A stretch of DNA of 64,000 nucleotides from Dendrolimus kikuchii (GCA_019925095.2 CM034411.1:16430001-16494000), one strand, 5' to 3'; shown: positions 1 to 44,715, counted from the stretch's first letter. Notes: a model not told the origin generated them from the letters alone. Numbers and translations are program-made.

Positions 1-2380
1 AATTAAACGGACGTTACCAATAACCACTCTATGTTATGATCTCCAGAGGAAATTGTATCGTAAATTAACCTACTCAAGACTCATTTTACATTGCATCTCT
101 TATCACCTAAAGACATCAGATGTAATACAAAACGATTCTCTTACTATTTCTATTATTAACCTTAGAGGGAGAAAAATACATTATTTTTTTTATTTTTGTT
201 GATTTTTTTTCAAACGGTACGCATATTCTGCAGATCTTACTGGAACTAAATATGACACTTATCTATAAATAGATCTGTAGAATTTACGTTTAGTAATGTA
301 GTCGGTACGTAACCACGCACTTGCGGGTAGAAGTGTATTATTTAACCTTTTCGAGGTTCCTTAGAGTCAATAACTTTGAATATTGTATAATCGCAAGTGT
401 ATAACTACGGACAGACCACAAGGTATTTATCTTAGAAACGGTTCTGCATTTACAGTAGGTGCAAAACTTAAATGCGTTTCGAGTGAAGTCGGAGTTCCGT
501 GAGTTTGCGCAGGTCCATTCAAATGTTGACATTGATTTGACACTTTACGGCATTGTGCGAAAGAGACGGCATACGAGACTCGATAGCGGCCGAGCGAGAG
601 CGCTGCTCTCCCCCTTCTCCGCTCTGTCTGTAAACCTTATAACCGATTCTGCGCAAAGACACGTACGAACTTCACGGACGCAGTTAAGTTTTGCTCGTAC
701 TATATTCACAACCAGATAACCTTTTTATACTATTTTAAGTTATTTTAGGGCGTTGGCGAAAACAATAAAATCGTCCATATACACATTAGAAATTATCAGA
801 AGCTAATTAACGTAACGTGCGACTGTGGCCGTATCAAAAGCAATAAGCGATAAACAAACGAACAAACTTAATAGTTATTATCGATCTTAAAATCAATATC
901 AAGAAGGGGACTTAAGTATGTCGATACATATAAAATGGTTTTTAAATTATTTATTATCAAATAATATTCGTTATTTTAAAATAAACACATATAACAGCGT
1001 ATCCAACTAATACATTAGATGTATGTATGTTGTATATTTATCCTAAATTCCATTACTCAGTAAAAAAAATTGCTGAAAGTGTTATTTCGTGATTTTTACT
1101 GCTGAGGTAATGCAATTTTATAAATAAAAGGTACAAAAGCAAAACCGCTCCAGCACATTTTTTTTTTAAACTGAACACACCAAAATGCAGTGTTTTCAAG
1201 ACGTTCCATCTCGCTAACTTTGGGTGTATTCAATTTAAAAAAAAATGAAAGATTTTGGTTTTGCTTCGATATCCCTCAAATCTCGTTAGTTATGAATACA
1301 GATAAAAGCAACTTCTACGCTGTCATAATATTTTTGTAAACCGTCAAAAACGTACGCACAACATTCTATTATCTCTTTTGACAACCTGTACTACATATGA
1401 CAGTGCAGTAGCTGCATAACGCTGCTTAAAGTAACAAGTCAACAAAAATACAATTTACACTTTTACGTATTGGAATACTATTCATGTATACAATGAAAAC
1501 ATTATCTTGTATAGAAAAATTAAAGGAATAAAAAAAGTCGGTATTCAGTGTGAGAAGTCTGTGAAATGTTTTGTGTTGCGGTACGACAGATACTGTGACA
1601 GCCTGCGGACGCTGCGACGTGCGCGAAATCAAACGCGTCTGCGCACCCAAAAGCCTACAAATAAAAGGTGAAACACCTCATTGGGTGATGTAGCAATATT
1701 CGTAATAAACAAAATCGTAATGAAAACAAACAAAAAAAAATGCATAAATATAATTAGTAAATAAGTAGAAGGCACGTCCGACGCCTGGTGTAGTGCTGAA
1801 CTTAAACTACCGCGTCCCGCGCTCACATATACATACATACATACATATATACACATGCGCACACGCACACACGCTATTGATTCGCGTTGGACTGGCGATC
1901 GCGATGGCGGTGATATCACATTCACTAGGTTAGGTTAAAAAAGTATACATTTTAACCTCCGCCAAGTATGATTCCAAGTTTCTTACTAAAAAAAAATATT
2001 AAAATGTAAATAATATTATTTCGTCATTTTAGTATTTTGACTTATTTGATTACAAAAAAAATTAAAATAATAGAAATGTTGGTTGAAATCTCGTGGTATT
2101 TCCTAAATCAAAAGGTAAAAGAAGCAAGATTTAGGACGTTGTCTGAATAATAGACTTTACAGACTTTTCCAGAGTTACATTGTTTACTAGGCAATTGTTA
2201 TTATTTATTTATCTAGAAACCCTCTAAACATATTTTGTCAGTTTTAAAATATTAGCAATCTGGCAACATTAGCCAAAGATTTTTAAAATCTAACATTAGA
2301 GAAAGATTTGACAACGGGTGATACTAAAGTTTTTTATAAAAAAATCTAGGAAGTCCATCGAGGTTCAAATTTATCCATAG
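1..2380. other. AT-rich flank, no recognised gene
   Basis: Nothing recognisable as coding on either strand. The open frames of up to 98 codons have no family motif and low-complexity composition. The stretch at about 550-700 is more GC-rich with several GAGCG-type motifs, but I cannot assign it. A CATA/CA microsatellite-like patch lies at about 1826-1874. If the last exon call is right, this is 3' flank or long 3' UTR of Pur-alpha. Confidence 0.5.
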
Positions 2381-2386
2381 TTTATT
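2381..2386 (-). terminator. Possible poly(A) signal downstream of the last Pur-alpha exon
   Basis: AATAAA reads on the minus strand (TTTATT on plus), roughly 455 nt past the candidate stop at 2840. Another lies near 2204-2209. In AT-rich DNA such hexamers are common, so this is only a positional candidate. Confidence 0.2.
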
Positions 2387-2839
2387 ATATATGAAACCAG
2401 TCAAACACGAATCAAACTTACACAGGGTGCTTACATAACCAAACTTAACCTACCCTCATGGACTCGGCCGCGGCTAGTGCTATCTCCCTCGCACAAGTAG
2501 GCGGAAACGACGCGTTAAAAAGGAACAAAACTATTCACTTTCTTTCTTTCTAAAGGTGTTCTATTTTCAAAATATTCGAATAAGAGAAATCAATTTAATC
2601 GACATTAAATATGCCTAATTTTGCCAATAACCATAAATTTTGAATAAAAATTCCTACAATCCCCAATATTAAGCCTAAACAATATTATAAAACACGATAA
2701 TTGGCACGTAAAAATCCTTAACATTATGCTAACAATTAAGGTATACATCCCCCGGCGGCCGCGTCCATCGCATACTTACAACTTTTTAAATCCCTCGGAT
2801 CGTACGCCTACGAGAATATCACAGCAGTGCGACACTTAT

Positions 2840-35393
<32,554 letters not shown>

Positions 35394-35399
35394 CTGAAA

Positions 35400-35780
35400 A
35401 ACAAAACGAAAATCAAAAACAACAATTAGCGATACGTGTCGTTTTAACGACGCCGCAGTACCCATGAAAATACAGAACTAATATAGACTAAGGGCGGCGC
35501 AAACTTCTTCGCGTCGATTCGTATTCCGTCGTCATAATCAAGGCTTTACTAAAAGCGATTTGTTTTCCGCTGTATAATAAATAATGAATTATTGCAATTA
35601 ACCAAAAATACATTTACCAAATGGTAGAAGGTTAATTTCTTTTACAAAAACAACATTTTACATTTTATTGTATAGAATCCCTTCGGAGAATTACGCCGTA
35701 CTCAAAACCCGATTATAATGTGTTGTTTGTACCCAGATAAATGATGCTATGAATCTTAGAATTATAAATACATACCGATA
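35400..35780. other. Upstream of the first visible Pur-alpha exon, nothing recognised
   Basis: I looked here for the missing start exon and found no ATG frame with a phase-1 donor. AT-rich intron is the likely reading. Confidence 0.35.
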
Positions 35781-36114
35781 TACATACATACATAACTTCA
35801 CGCCATTTCCCTTGCGGAGTAGGCACGAACAACAGAGCGCCATTCAGGCTTATTCTTACACACCTCACTTGCTTCTTTGACATTCATAGCTCTTGTTATG
35901 CACGCTCGTCTGTTCTCAAGGCTCCTGACATCACCTTCTGCTAGTACATGATCAATTTGATCACGGAAGGTGTGTCGTGGCCTTCCACGACTTCTGCATC
36001 CATCCACTTTTGCATTGTATATCTGTTTAGTCATTCTTTCATCATGCATTCGTTCCACATGCCCGAACCACCGGAGCTTACCTTTCCTTACCTTCACCCC
36101 GACACTCTCTTTCA
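35781..36114 (-). mobile_element. RTE-like LINE family A, copy 8
   Basis: Open frame KESVGVKVRKGKLRWFGHVE to the shared end. No clear target duplication; the 5' edge runs into an A-rich stretch. Confidence 0.85.
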
Positions 36115-36394
36115 AAAAAATGACAATTAAGCTTTAGTAATATATAAGCAATTAATGTCAAGAGAAAAAATAACAAGTAGATCACTAAGATTTTCCATAT
36201 AGATAATAACGACAAGCAGTTTTTTTAAGAAATTCATCTACTCCTTGGTCAGACACGTTTTTAAGACTACAGTGAATTTTCTTGAGGGTACGTTTATAAT
36301 ATCAGTTGGCAAAGAGTTATAAATAAGAGGAGCCATGTGAATACAGTTCCTTCTGAAGAGATCCAGAGAAGGCACAGGCATCTTTAATTTATGC

Positions 36395-36694
36395 ATCCGT
36401 GCAGGAACGGAGAAAGAATACAATTTTCTGCGTTGGGGCGGTCTGTCGTAAGAGGCGACAAAACAACCCAGAGCCAGGTGGTAGGGCATTTGCCCGACTG
36501 GATGGCTACCACCCCTGGTCTAGAGCATGCCGCCATAACAACTTTGAGTTGTGTTCCGGCATTAGTGACCAGGTTCCAGACTCACTTAAGAGAGCAGTGT
36601 AGCACCTTTGGTGTTGCAAATGTCCATAGGCGATGGTAACCGCTTTCCATCCAGTGGGCCGTCTGCTGAACTGCTGCAATAAAAAAAAAAAAAA
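36395..36694 (+). mobile_element. SINE-like repeat B, copy 10
   Basis: ATCCGTGCAGGAACGGAGAA to a 14-A tail, with a small deletion of the GCAGCGCATTT segment (AGAGCAGTGTAGCACC). Confidence 0.88.
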
Positions 36695-36992
36695 TTTACT
36701 TGCGTCACAAGTCTCGTGTTAACATTGTTAAATACTTCAAACAAAGACCCATTAAATTCGATAAACTTAGCGATTTCAAGTATAGATAGATAGATATTAG
36801 CCACTATGCCAAGTATACAGATATTTAATGAAACAGTGTTATTTCGAAACGATCGGCGAAATCACATCAGTGCATATTCATACAGAAATGTCGTCATATC
36901 AACAATTATTAATACGAACCTACTAATCCATTATTCAGCATGATAATTAATAGCTATTACGGCAAGATCTAATAACTTCCACTTCTGATATG

Positions 36993-37131
36993 TAAACATA
37001 CATATATCCACTATCTAAGTTGCGTATGAAATGTTTTCGATTATATTAGTTTCCAGAACATTTCTCAAAATTAAAACTACCTCAACGGGTTAGGTTTCAA
37101 TTTTGTGTACACCATATTATTTCATTACGTA
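36993..37131 (+). repeat. Inverted duplication arm X
   Basis: TGTAAACATACATATATCCA, CTATCTAAGTTGCGTATGAA, GTTAGGTTTCAATTTTGTGT. Its inverted copy lies at 37494-37639, with the family E Helitron copy between the two arms. Confidence 0.85.
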
Positions 37132-37202
37132 AATGGGGTTAATTTGATGAAACCAAGATTTACTTCGGTATGCAGTAAGCTATCTACTATTATGGAATAA
37201 TA

Positions 37203-38090
37203 TCTATATATTAATACGCGAAGCAAAAACTTTGTACCCCTTTTTACGAAAATTGCGCGGACGGAGTATGAAATTTCGCACACTTATAGTTTATATAGAG
37301 AAGGAGTGCAGAATGCTATTTTTTTATAATATGCATAAAAAATACATTAAATCAATAAAAAAAACATTACACACACTACCATGTATTTGACACACACACG
37401 CATATATACTCTTTTGTATCTTGTTAAAGTCAAATTAACAGTGTAGTCTTGGCGAAATCTGTGATTATAGTTCTATAATCACAGATTTCGCCAATAATAT
37501 GATGTACACAAAATTGAAACCTAACCTGTGGACGTGGTTTTAATTTTGAGTAATCGTTCGGAAACTAAGAAAATCCAAAGCATTTCATACGCATCTTAGA
37601 TAGTGGATATATTATGCATGTTTACATAACAGCAGTGTTTGTGATTATAGTTCTATAATCACAGATTTCGCCAAGGCTACACTGTTAATTTGACTTTAAT
37701 AAGAAACAAAAGAGTATATATGCGTGTGTGTGTCAAATACACGGTAGTGTATGTAATGTTTTTTTTATTGATTTAATACTCAATATTTATATTGACTGTT
37801 ATAATTATCTGGCTATGGGACTGTGGACGCTATTTATTTAATTTTAACTGAAATTGTGACATAATTATGATAATATTATAAACAATGTAAACTGTACGAG
37901 CTAAATCCGCACGCCAAGATGGCAAAAACATGTGTAACTAAATATAATTATTGTAACACCTTTTAAACCATGTTTTTTGCAATAAATAAATTTGAATTTG
38001 AATTTGAACCATAATAATTTGTTGTCAAAAGTTCTATAGTCTTTAACAACAAATTATTATGGTCGAATTTCGACCACGGGCGACCACTAG
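37203..38090 (+). mobile_element. Composite family E Helitron with palindromes and an inverted piece
   Basis: 5' end A|TCTATATATTAATACGCGAA. 3' end hairpin GGTCGAATTTCGACC, then ACGGGCGACCACTAG, followed by T. In between is a near-perfect palindrome at 37448-37495 around GATTATAG-TT-CTATAATC. Then comes the inverted arm X' (37494-37639), the palindrome centre again plus an inverted stretch of family E (37640-37775), and a hairpin at 38009-38064 (CCATAATAATTTGTTGT). It is built of Helitron and neighbouring sequence only. Confidence 0.75.
37494..37639 (-). repeat. Inverted duplication arm X'
   Basis: Reverse complement of 36993-37131 with about 15-20% difference by eye. It is bounded on both sides by direct copies of the segment GATTATAGTTCTATAATCAC plus AGATTTCGCCAA (37463-37494 and 37650-37681). 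Confidence 0.85.
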
Positions 38091-38340
38091 TCAGAATAAA
38101 AACGCAAAATATACTCGACACGTTTGCACAAGGGGTATTGGCTAGTTCCACACATGGGCTATCTCGAGTGAAGACTTCATCACTGTTTCTCTTCATCGTC
38201 AACACGTGAATTATTATGTAAGAAAACTGTTGTTTCAAATGAGGTGAGTTCGAATGCTTCTCGGGATTCGGACTCGTGTCATTTGAAAGGCAATTAAGAC
38301 GCAAGTGTGTCAGCCACTAAGCTACGATGGCTTTGATTGC
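38091..38340 (-). mobile_element. Possible diverged tRNA-derived SINE (family D relative)
   Basis: On minus, GCCATCGTAGCTTAGTGGCT resembles the family D head GTCGTGGTAGCGTAATGGCT, and ACGATGAAGAGAAACAGTGA resembles its ACGGTGAAGGAAAACATCGT. The B box is not clear. Confidence 0.45.
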
Positions 38341-38815
38341 CGTGTCGCTGTAAAATTACTCCATCAATCGTCATCAACTAAATGATTCACAGCAACGAAT
38401 CGATGCGAAAAAGTTTGCTATCTCCACGAAGAAAATACGATTAGAATATAAAAATATTGTTCGTGATGATGTTATGTTAGGAGTATAAAGGGCCGCGGCC
38501 ATTGACCCGTGGTCTCGAGCCAAATGTTCGTACAACGACGAGATATGCTAATAATTTCCAGTTCACGCTGTAAATAGTGTAATATTAAAACACAAAATTC
38601 TCATTAAAAAACCTTCTTTATTTGTTGTAATTTTATTACATTATACTAGACACATAAAAGTATGTAACAATATTAACCGGTTTCATAGTTATACATAAAT
38701 TATAGTGCATTGTTGTCTGGGAGAATTTTTAATAAGTTCTAAGTACTTTTGTTTACTTCAGTATTTGCAAAAATCATAAATAAATGCGTTATGTTTGTAG
38801 CTATTTCCACAAACT
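38341..38815. other. AT-rich, nothing recognised
   Basis: No feature supported apart from a short GC-richer patch at about 38490-38520. Confidence 0.35.
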
Positions 38816-38991
38816 ATACTAGTATTATAAAGAAGTAAAGTTTCTGAGTTTGTGACGTTGTAGGGGGTAATCTCCGGAGCTACTAAACCGATTTAAAAAA
38901 TTCTTTTACTGTTCGAAAGCTACGTTAACAGTGAATGTCATAGGCTATATTACATGACGCTATATACCACGGGAGCGGGACAGAGCGCTAG
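38816..38991 (+). mobile_element. Short Helitron-like element
   Basis: Starts TATACTAGTATTATAAAGAA and ends GGGAGCGGGACAGAGCGCTA(G), followed by T. It belongs with 10148-10617 and 34629-35317 by the shared TAATCTCCGGAGCTACT / GGCTATATTA body. Confidence 0.72.
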
Positions 38992-39412
38992 TATTGTATA
39001 ATTTTATAACCATCTTCGGCCCTAGCAAAACAAGGTACAGTATTTTAGGGTAGTCCAGTTTAAGTTAAACGTAAACTTCATATGGCATAACAGGCTAACT
39101 TAATAGGGTCAAACATGTTGTAATTATTACTCGATTACAGCTCTTTACGTCTAGTCGATCGGTACGAAAACACGCTCTCATAGAATATCGACGTAAAACG
39201 GTTAGTCTAAAATGAAATTTATTTCCATATGACATGGTAGATAAAATTTATACAGGTCTTAAGTTTAACATATAATGACTCCACATGTCATTACCCATTG
39301 AGTGTGCAAATATTACATCGTGTTATAAAATATATAATTAAATTAATTAAAATATCAGTTTAGTTAACCACGGAAAATTAAATTAAATTAAAGTATTGTT
39401 GTATGTCCAAAG
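38992..39412. other. AT-rich, a piece of repeat P only
   Basis: TCGGTACGAAAACACGCTCT..ACGTAAAACGGTTAGTC at about 39158-39208 is a fragment of repeat P in a changed order. No other identity. Confidence 0.35.
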
Positions 39413-39424
39413 ATCAAATAATTA

Positions 39425-39765
39425 CATACAACAACAACTTCACGTCAGTTCCCTTGCGGGGCAGGCACGAACAACAGAGCGCCATTTAGGCTTTATTCTT
39501 ACACACCTCACTTGCTTCTTTGACATTCATAGCTCTTGTTATGCACGCTCGTCTGTTCTCAAGGCTCCTGACATCACCTTCTGCTAGTACATGATCAATT
39601 TGATCACGGAAGGTGTGTCGTGGCCTTCCACGACTTCTGCATCCATCCACTTTTGCATTGTATATCTGTTTAGTCATTCTTTCCACATGCCCGAACCACC
39701 GGAGCATTCCTTTCCTTACCTTCACCCCGACACTCTCTTTCAGACCAACTCTCTTTCTCATAAAT
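39425..39765 (-). mobile_element. RTE-like LINE family A, copy 9
   Basis: Open from RKRVGLKESVGVKVRKGMLR to [11 protein letters not shown], where one extra T shifts the final frame. It lost the usual tail (only ACAACAACTTCACG remains). Perfect 12-bp duplication ATCAAATAATTA at 39413-39424 and 39766-39777. Confidence 0.92.
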
Positions 39766-39777
39766 ATCAAATAATTA

Positions 39778-40416
39778 AATTCATATAAATGTCATGTAGC
39801 CTCATCTATGTCTTGTTCCAATTAAATAATCATGCAACGAGTAAAATCAGATCTTTAATAACTAATTGCGAAGGCTGACTTTAAATAAATTTAAATGAGC
39901 AATTAAAAAAAAAAGATTCGTTTCGTGCCGATGACCCACTTTCTCCTTCTCTCGTCTTAATGCCTCTATCCCACCTCTCCAATTCCATCTCGGTACCGAC
40001 GGTAGCCACTTTCCATCAGATGGGCCTTCTGCCTGTTTGCCAGCTTCGCAATAGAAGAACAGAACAATAATAACTAGCAGACAAGTACACATTATACATC
40101 CCCAAGCTTATAAAATTCCATTCTTAGGGATAAAATTTCTAAGTGTAGGCACTTGAGTGAAAGTTATTAAACCGATTCGTATAGCGAATCGATTTATTAT
40201 TTAAATTCGATACGATTCTTTTTATTTCGGTAGAGAGAATAGGACTATCCCGGGCAGGGTCTACTGAGGGTGAAAGATCTGCTATTAGCGCCGCCAGTCA
40301 TTCGCTGGGCAATGTCTACAAACCCACTGTGTTACTAGTCCACTCTGGCCTGCGGCTCTGGTAGTAATACGTAGTAACATTGGTCATGATGGTTACAAGT
40401 TGAATATATATTATTA
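39778..40416. other. Intron with repeat L fragment
   Basis: Inverted repeat L/B-type words at about 39990-40055 (GGTAGCCACTTTCCATCAGA, TGGGCCTTCTGCCTGTTTGC). The rest is unassigned. Confidence 0.4.
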
Positions 40417-40649
40417 TTTTTTTATTGCAGGAGATTAGCAGACAGGCAGACGGCCCACTTGATGGAAAGCGGTTACCATCGCCCATGGACATTTGCAACA
40501 GCCAAAGTCGCTACAAATGCGCTGCTGCTCTCTTAAGGGAAACTGAAACCTGGTCACTAATGCCGGAACACAACTCAAGGTTGTTATGGCGACATACTTT
40601 AGACCAGGGGTGGTAGCCATCCAGTCGGGCAAATGCCCTACCACCTGGC
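40417..40649 (-). mobile_element. SINE-like repeat B, copy 11
   Basis: TTTATTGCAGGAGATTAGCA to CCACCTGGCG; same truncation point as copies 1, 2 and 8. Confidence 0.87.
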
Positions 40650-41352
40650 GAAATTTAATAGAAATATTATAGAATATATATAACAACAGTAATATTAAAT
40701 GTAATATATAAGAAGCCATAAAAGTGTATAAAATAGTAAAAAAATTAAAATAGAAATAAGAAAAAGTAATGTAGTAACGAGACATAGCACATATAAAATA
40801 GTAATATAATAAGTAATATTAGAAAACTTAGCCGATACTAAAGTAGAAAAGAGTAGGAAATAACTTAGAAATAAAAATACTGTAAACATAAGTAGATAAA
40901 TGCAAGAAAGAACATATGTATTAGAATATAAGCAAAAAATGTAATAGCTATAAGTTATAAATTAAGAGAAAGCATAAGAAAAAAAGAATAAGGAAAATAA
41001 AAAGACAAAAAATAAATAAAACAAGAACGCATAAAAACCCTGACAGGTCTTGTTTGTCAGGAATGAGGAGGGGAATAATAAAAAAAAAACATTGGTCATG
41101 AACACACGAGAGAGTGTAGGCACATACACTACAGTAGGGTTAAACATTTTTGGGACAGATATAAAATCTTGTCTGTGCAAGCAAGCAGGCACTAAACTGT
41201 ATCTAAACATTGTTTATCCATAGATCATTTTTGTACATTATAAACAGGATTTTAACAATAAACTAGACTATTTAATGACGTTTAAATGTCTTAAACAATG
41301 TAAGCACCATCTAAAGTTAGACATTACAACAGAAAATGTTTTATATTAATCA
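40650..41352. other. Purine-rich AT stretch
   Basis: From about 40665 to 41090 the plus strand is nearly all A/G/T with long A-runs and very few C. No coding content; the Phe/Leu-rich minus frames are a by-product. Similar base bias recurs at about 42820-43080. Confidence 0.45.
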
Positions 41353-41363
41353 TGTAATGACAC

Positions 41364-41537
41364 TGTGTGTACACTAGCAGAAGGTGATGTCAGGAGCCTT
41401 AAGAACAGACGAGCGTGCATGACAAGAGTTATGAATGTCAAAGAAGCAAGTGAAGTGTGTAAGAATAAGCCTAAATGGCGCTCTGTTGTTCGTGCCTACC
41501 CCGCAAGGGAACTGGCGTGAAGTTATGTATGTATGTA
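41364..41537 (+). mobile_element. RTE-like LINE family A, copy 10
   Basis: About 170 bp of 3' end. Perfect 11-bp duplication TGTAATGACAC at 41353-41363 and 41538-41548. Confidence 0.92.
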
Positions 41538-41782
41538 TGTAATGACACAACGTAACTAAAATATTTTTACAAAAAAATTATCTTGTAAAAAAGGTAACTA
41601 GATATAATTGTGATAACGGTTTGAATTTTTGAAGGGATAACTTCTTATGGGAGGTTAAACCGCTTCGTTACGTAACGCGTTACGGCGCCAGTCTGTCTGG
41701 CTTCCCTTTCTCTCACGTCAGATTAGTTTAAGTTATCACTTCTGTCGGGCGTCCCGAGTCTTTTTTTTTTGGCATTCTCATT

Positions 41783-42097
41783 ATATAATATAATATACAT
41801 TATATCAGTCCATAAATGTCCCACAGCTGGGCTCGGGCCTCACATTATAGGGGGAACAGACAGTATACCCACCACGCTTTTCCAAGGCGACTTAGCAGAT
41901 TTGACACACCGGTTATCTCGATGTGTATGTAGGTTGCATCACGATGTTTTCCTTCACCGTTATTAGCACGTGGTAATTATAACAATATGCACTTTAGACC
42001 AGAAAACTGCCTAAGTGGTGCATGCGTTCCGGCCAGGATTGAACCCGCGCCCTTTGAGTCCGGGACGCGTGCGCTAGCCATTACGCTACCACGACTC
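41783..42097 (-). mobile_element. tRNA-derived SINE family D, copy 2
   Basis: Minus-strand head GTCGTGGTAGCGTAATGGCT and a B box with one change (GGTTCAATCC). Body as copy 1 with several small insertions; AT-rich tail ATATAATATAATATAC. Confidence 0.85.
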
Positions 42098-42186
42098 GTG
42101 ATTAAACTCATTAAATTGGTGTAATTACAAAACTCAATCTGCAGTTACTAATTCCGGGCTACGAACCTAGATGAACCTAGGCTAGA

Positions 42187-42413
42187 CAGCCTTTGTGGTT
42201 GAGCGGGCTAAGCCTTTGCCGACCTACCTCACTCCAACACAGAGGCTCCGGGTTCGATTCCTGGTACAGTAAATTTCGGAAACGTATTTTCTCCGTTATT
42301 TACTATGGTCTGGCTGTCTGGGATCGGCCCCAGAGTATATTACCCATAACACAAGCGTAACTTGCTTAATTTGGGGATATATAATATGTGTTTGTCTGTC
42401 GATCAAAAAAAAA
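42187..42413 (+). mobile_element. tRNA-derived SINE family C, copy 4
   Basis: Head TTTGTGGTTGAGCGGGCTAA, B box GGTTCGATTCC, tail TGTGTTTGTCTGTCGATC plus nine A. Confidence 0.9.
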
Positions 42414-43234
42414 GAACCCAAAGTTAACGCATACGAAGCTGCGTGCACGTGTTGCATTCACCCCATTTCGCGTTGCTTCAATTCGACAACAAAATTGCAC
42501 CGACACGCAACGGATTACCATATAATCGCAGCAAATTGCAGCGTACTATGTATTAGTGCTGAATTGCCCAACAATTACCTGTAGGATGTGTTTTATAAAT
42601 TTTTTTAAGAATTATCGTTTCCTATCCGTATATTATCATTGAGTTTCACTGTTGTGATATAAGTATAAACAAAACCCTGATGTTTTTCATCCCTCCTGCT
42701 AACATCGTACTTTCCAAACTACGTATCGATGTCGTAATGTCGTAATTTTGGATGATTTGATGGCTAAAGCAAACGTAGGTAAATTTATTGACCATTGTTT
42801 GGAGGATATAAAAACTGTAATTAATAGAAATAAAAATACTTAGGTATGATAAATAAACACGTAAAAATATATTTGAATATAATATGAGAGGTTGTATAGA
42901 AGAAATAGATAAGAACATAGTGTAGTTAATAGGTATAATATGTAATGGAGTTAACGTAGTTTGAATGGTAGAATGTAAATCAAGTAGTAAAATAAATACT
43001 GTAATAAAGTTTATGTTAGCATTAGATATGTATCAGTTTGCAAATAGAATTAAGAACAAAACTTCCTCATAAAATAAGTAAGGCTGAACAATCTAGTCCC
43101 TCCGGAGGAAGATAAATAAATCTAACTCTTGAACTATAAAGTCAAAATCGTCAGTCTATGAAACATTTCTCTAGATACTAAAAAAACACCACAAACAGCT
43201 CAGAACATTTTCAATATATTAGTCTTAGTGATAA
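42414..43234. other. AT-rich, nothing recognised
   Basis: Includes a purine-biased stretch (about 42820-43080). No coding or repeat assignment. Confidence 0.35.
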
Positions 43235-43590
43235 ATTCCTGTTTATATGTTTCTACAAGGGCTCTTAAATAGAAACTAGTCTCATTGGAATTACTATAGT
43301 ATTTATTAGAACTATACAAACACGTATAACACAGGTACAAATATAATTGGAGACAACCAGTACAAACTGCACGATTCAATAACACGCGCAAAGTCCGTCA
43401 GTATATAGCTCATTGAATATACACGTCTTGCTTTGATCGTAGTTCTCGCTAGACTGCCTCACCCCTCTGTTCGGGCATTCCTTTTATCCTGTACAAATAC
43501 AATATGTCTCGACGCAAAACAATGGTTACCAAAAATTTGTTCGACACACACCTGTCTAATGACTGCCGTAAAAGATTACAATACACAGTA
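43235..43590 (-). mobile_element. LTR-like family F, copy 3
   Basis: TTGGAATTACTATAGTATTT, ACACGTATAACACAGGTACA, CGCGCAAAGTCCGTCAGTAT and GATCGTAGTTCTCGCTAGAC match copy 1 in reverse. A TATA-like AGGATAAAAGG on minus lies near 43481-43491. Both termini have decayed. Confidence 0.65.
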
Positions 43591-44073
43591 CTCACAGTAA
43601 ACACAGACTGTTTTTCTTAATTACAAATTTTAAACACAAAGTAAACAAAAGAAGTCCAAATGCGGGAAGGTAATAAACTGTTTTTTATGGCAGGCAAGCA
43701 ATCGAAAAACGAACATACATAACGAACGAACTTTCTCATTTTTCAAGGTTTAAAAAGATAAGAAAAGTTCCCAGAAAATAAACAGCCGGGGAGAGACACA
43801 AGGTACAAGGGGGGAAACATTAAGTCTACCTTGCAAAAGACTTAGCGAGAGAACAAGTGGCTGCCTAAAAATGGAGATGGTGTGTTTATTTTCAAAATAA
43901 TACTGTTAATGCGATACAAAATTCAATAAAGCGTGAGGACCTTTATCCGGAAGGTAGGAGGGCTCGAGGGCTCTTACCCCTTAATACCATGTTTATTGCT
44001 TTGAAAAAACTGTTATATAAAAACAGGAAAATATATCATTAATGTTTAACATTACAATGTTGTGAGTTTAGTA
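43591..44073. other. Intron, nothing recognised
   Basis: A GC-richer purine patch (AAGGTACAAGGGGGGAAAC) lies at about 43800. No identity. Confidence 0.35.
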
Positions 44074-44093
44074 TCATTATATTAATACGTGAA

Positions 44094-44348
44094 AGAATGA
44101 CTAAACAGATATACAATGCAAAAGTGGATGGATGCAGGAGTCTTGGAAGGCCACGACACACCTTCCATGATCAAATTGATCGTGTACTAGCAGAAGGTGA
44201 TGTCAGGAGCCTTAAGAACAGACGAGCTTGCATGACAAGAGTTATGAATGTCAAAGAGGCAAGTGAGGTGTGTAAGAATAAGCCTAAATGGCACTCTGTT
44301 GTTCGTGCCTACCCCGCAAGGGAACTGGCGTGAAGTTATGTATGTATG
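44094..44348 (+). mobile_element. RTE-like LINE family A, copy 11, inside a Helitron
   Basis: Starts at RMTKQIYNAKVDG and ends with the shared tail. A perfect 16-bp duplication, TATATTAATACGTGAA (44078-44093 and 44349-44364), is the longest in the window and is itself Helitron 5' sequence. Confidence 0.95.
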
Positions 44349-44431
44349 TATATTAATACGTGAAGCAAAAACTACGTACCCCTTTTTACGAAAATTGCGC
44401 GGACGGAAGAGTATGTAATTTCGCACACTTA

Positions 44432-44640
44432 TCTTAATATATATAAATCTCGTGTCACAATGTTTGTCCTCAATGGACTCCTAAACTACTTGACCGATTT
44501 TAATCAAATTTTCACACCGTGTGCAGTTTGATCCAACTTGAAAGATAGGATAGGTTACATTTGGACCCGGTAGGTGGCGCTGCAATCGGGTTCTAAGTTT
44601 TATTTCTTCAGGGCAGAACAACGTCTGCCGGGACAGCTAG
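44432..44640 (+). mobile_element. 209-bp Helitron nested in a family E Helitron
   Basis: TCTTAATATATATAAATCTC to GGCAGA-ACAACG-TCTGCC, GGGACAGCTAG. The host reads CACACTTA before and TAGTTTATATAG after; uninterrupted family E copies read CACACTTATAGTTTATATAG. The insertion therefore lies exactly between A and T with no duplication. Confidence 0.95.
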
Positions 44641-44715
44641 TAGTTTATATAGAGAAGGAGTGACGAATGCTAATATTTTTTAAAATTGTACATTAAAAAT
44701 AATTAAATGCTTTTT

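Larger units (their letters stand above)
44074..44715 (+). mobile_element. Helitron family E, copy 3, carrying two younger insertions
   Basis: 5' end A|TCATTATATTAATACGTGAA. It is split by LINE copy 11 (44094-44348) and then by a second Helitron (44432-44640). Family E sequence resumes at AGTTTATATAGAGAAGGAGT and fades out near 44715 without its 3' hairpin. Confidence 0.85.
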
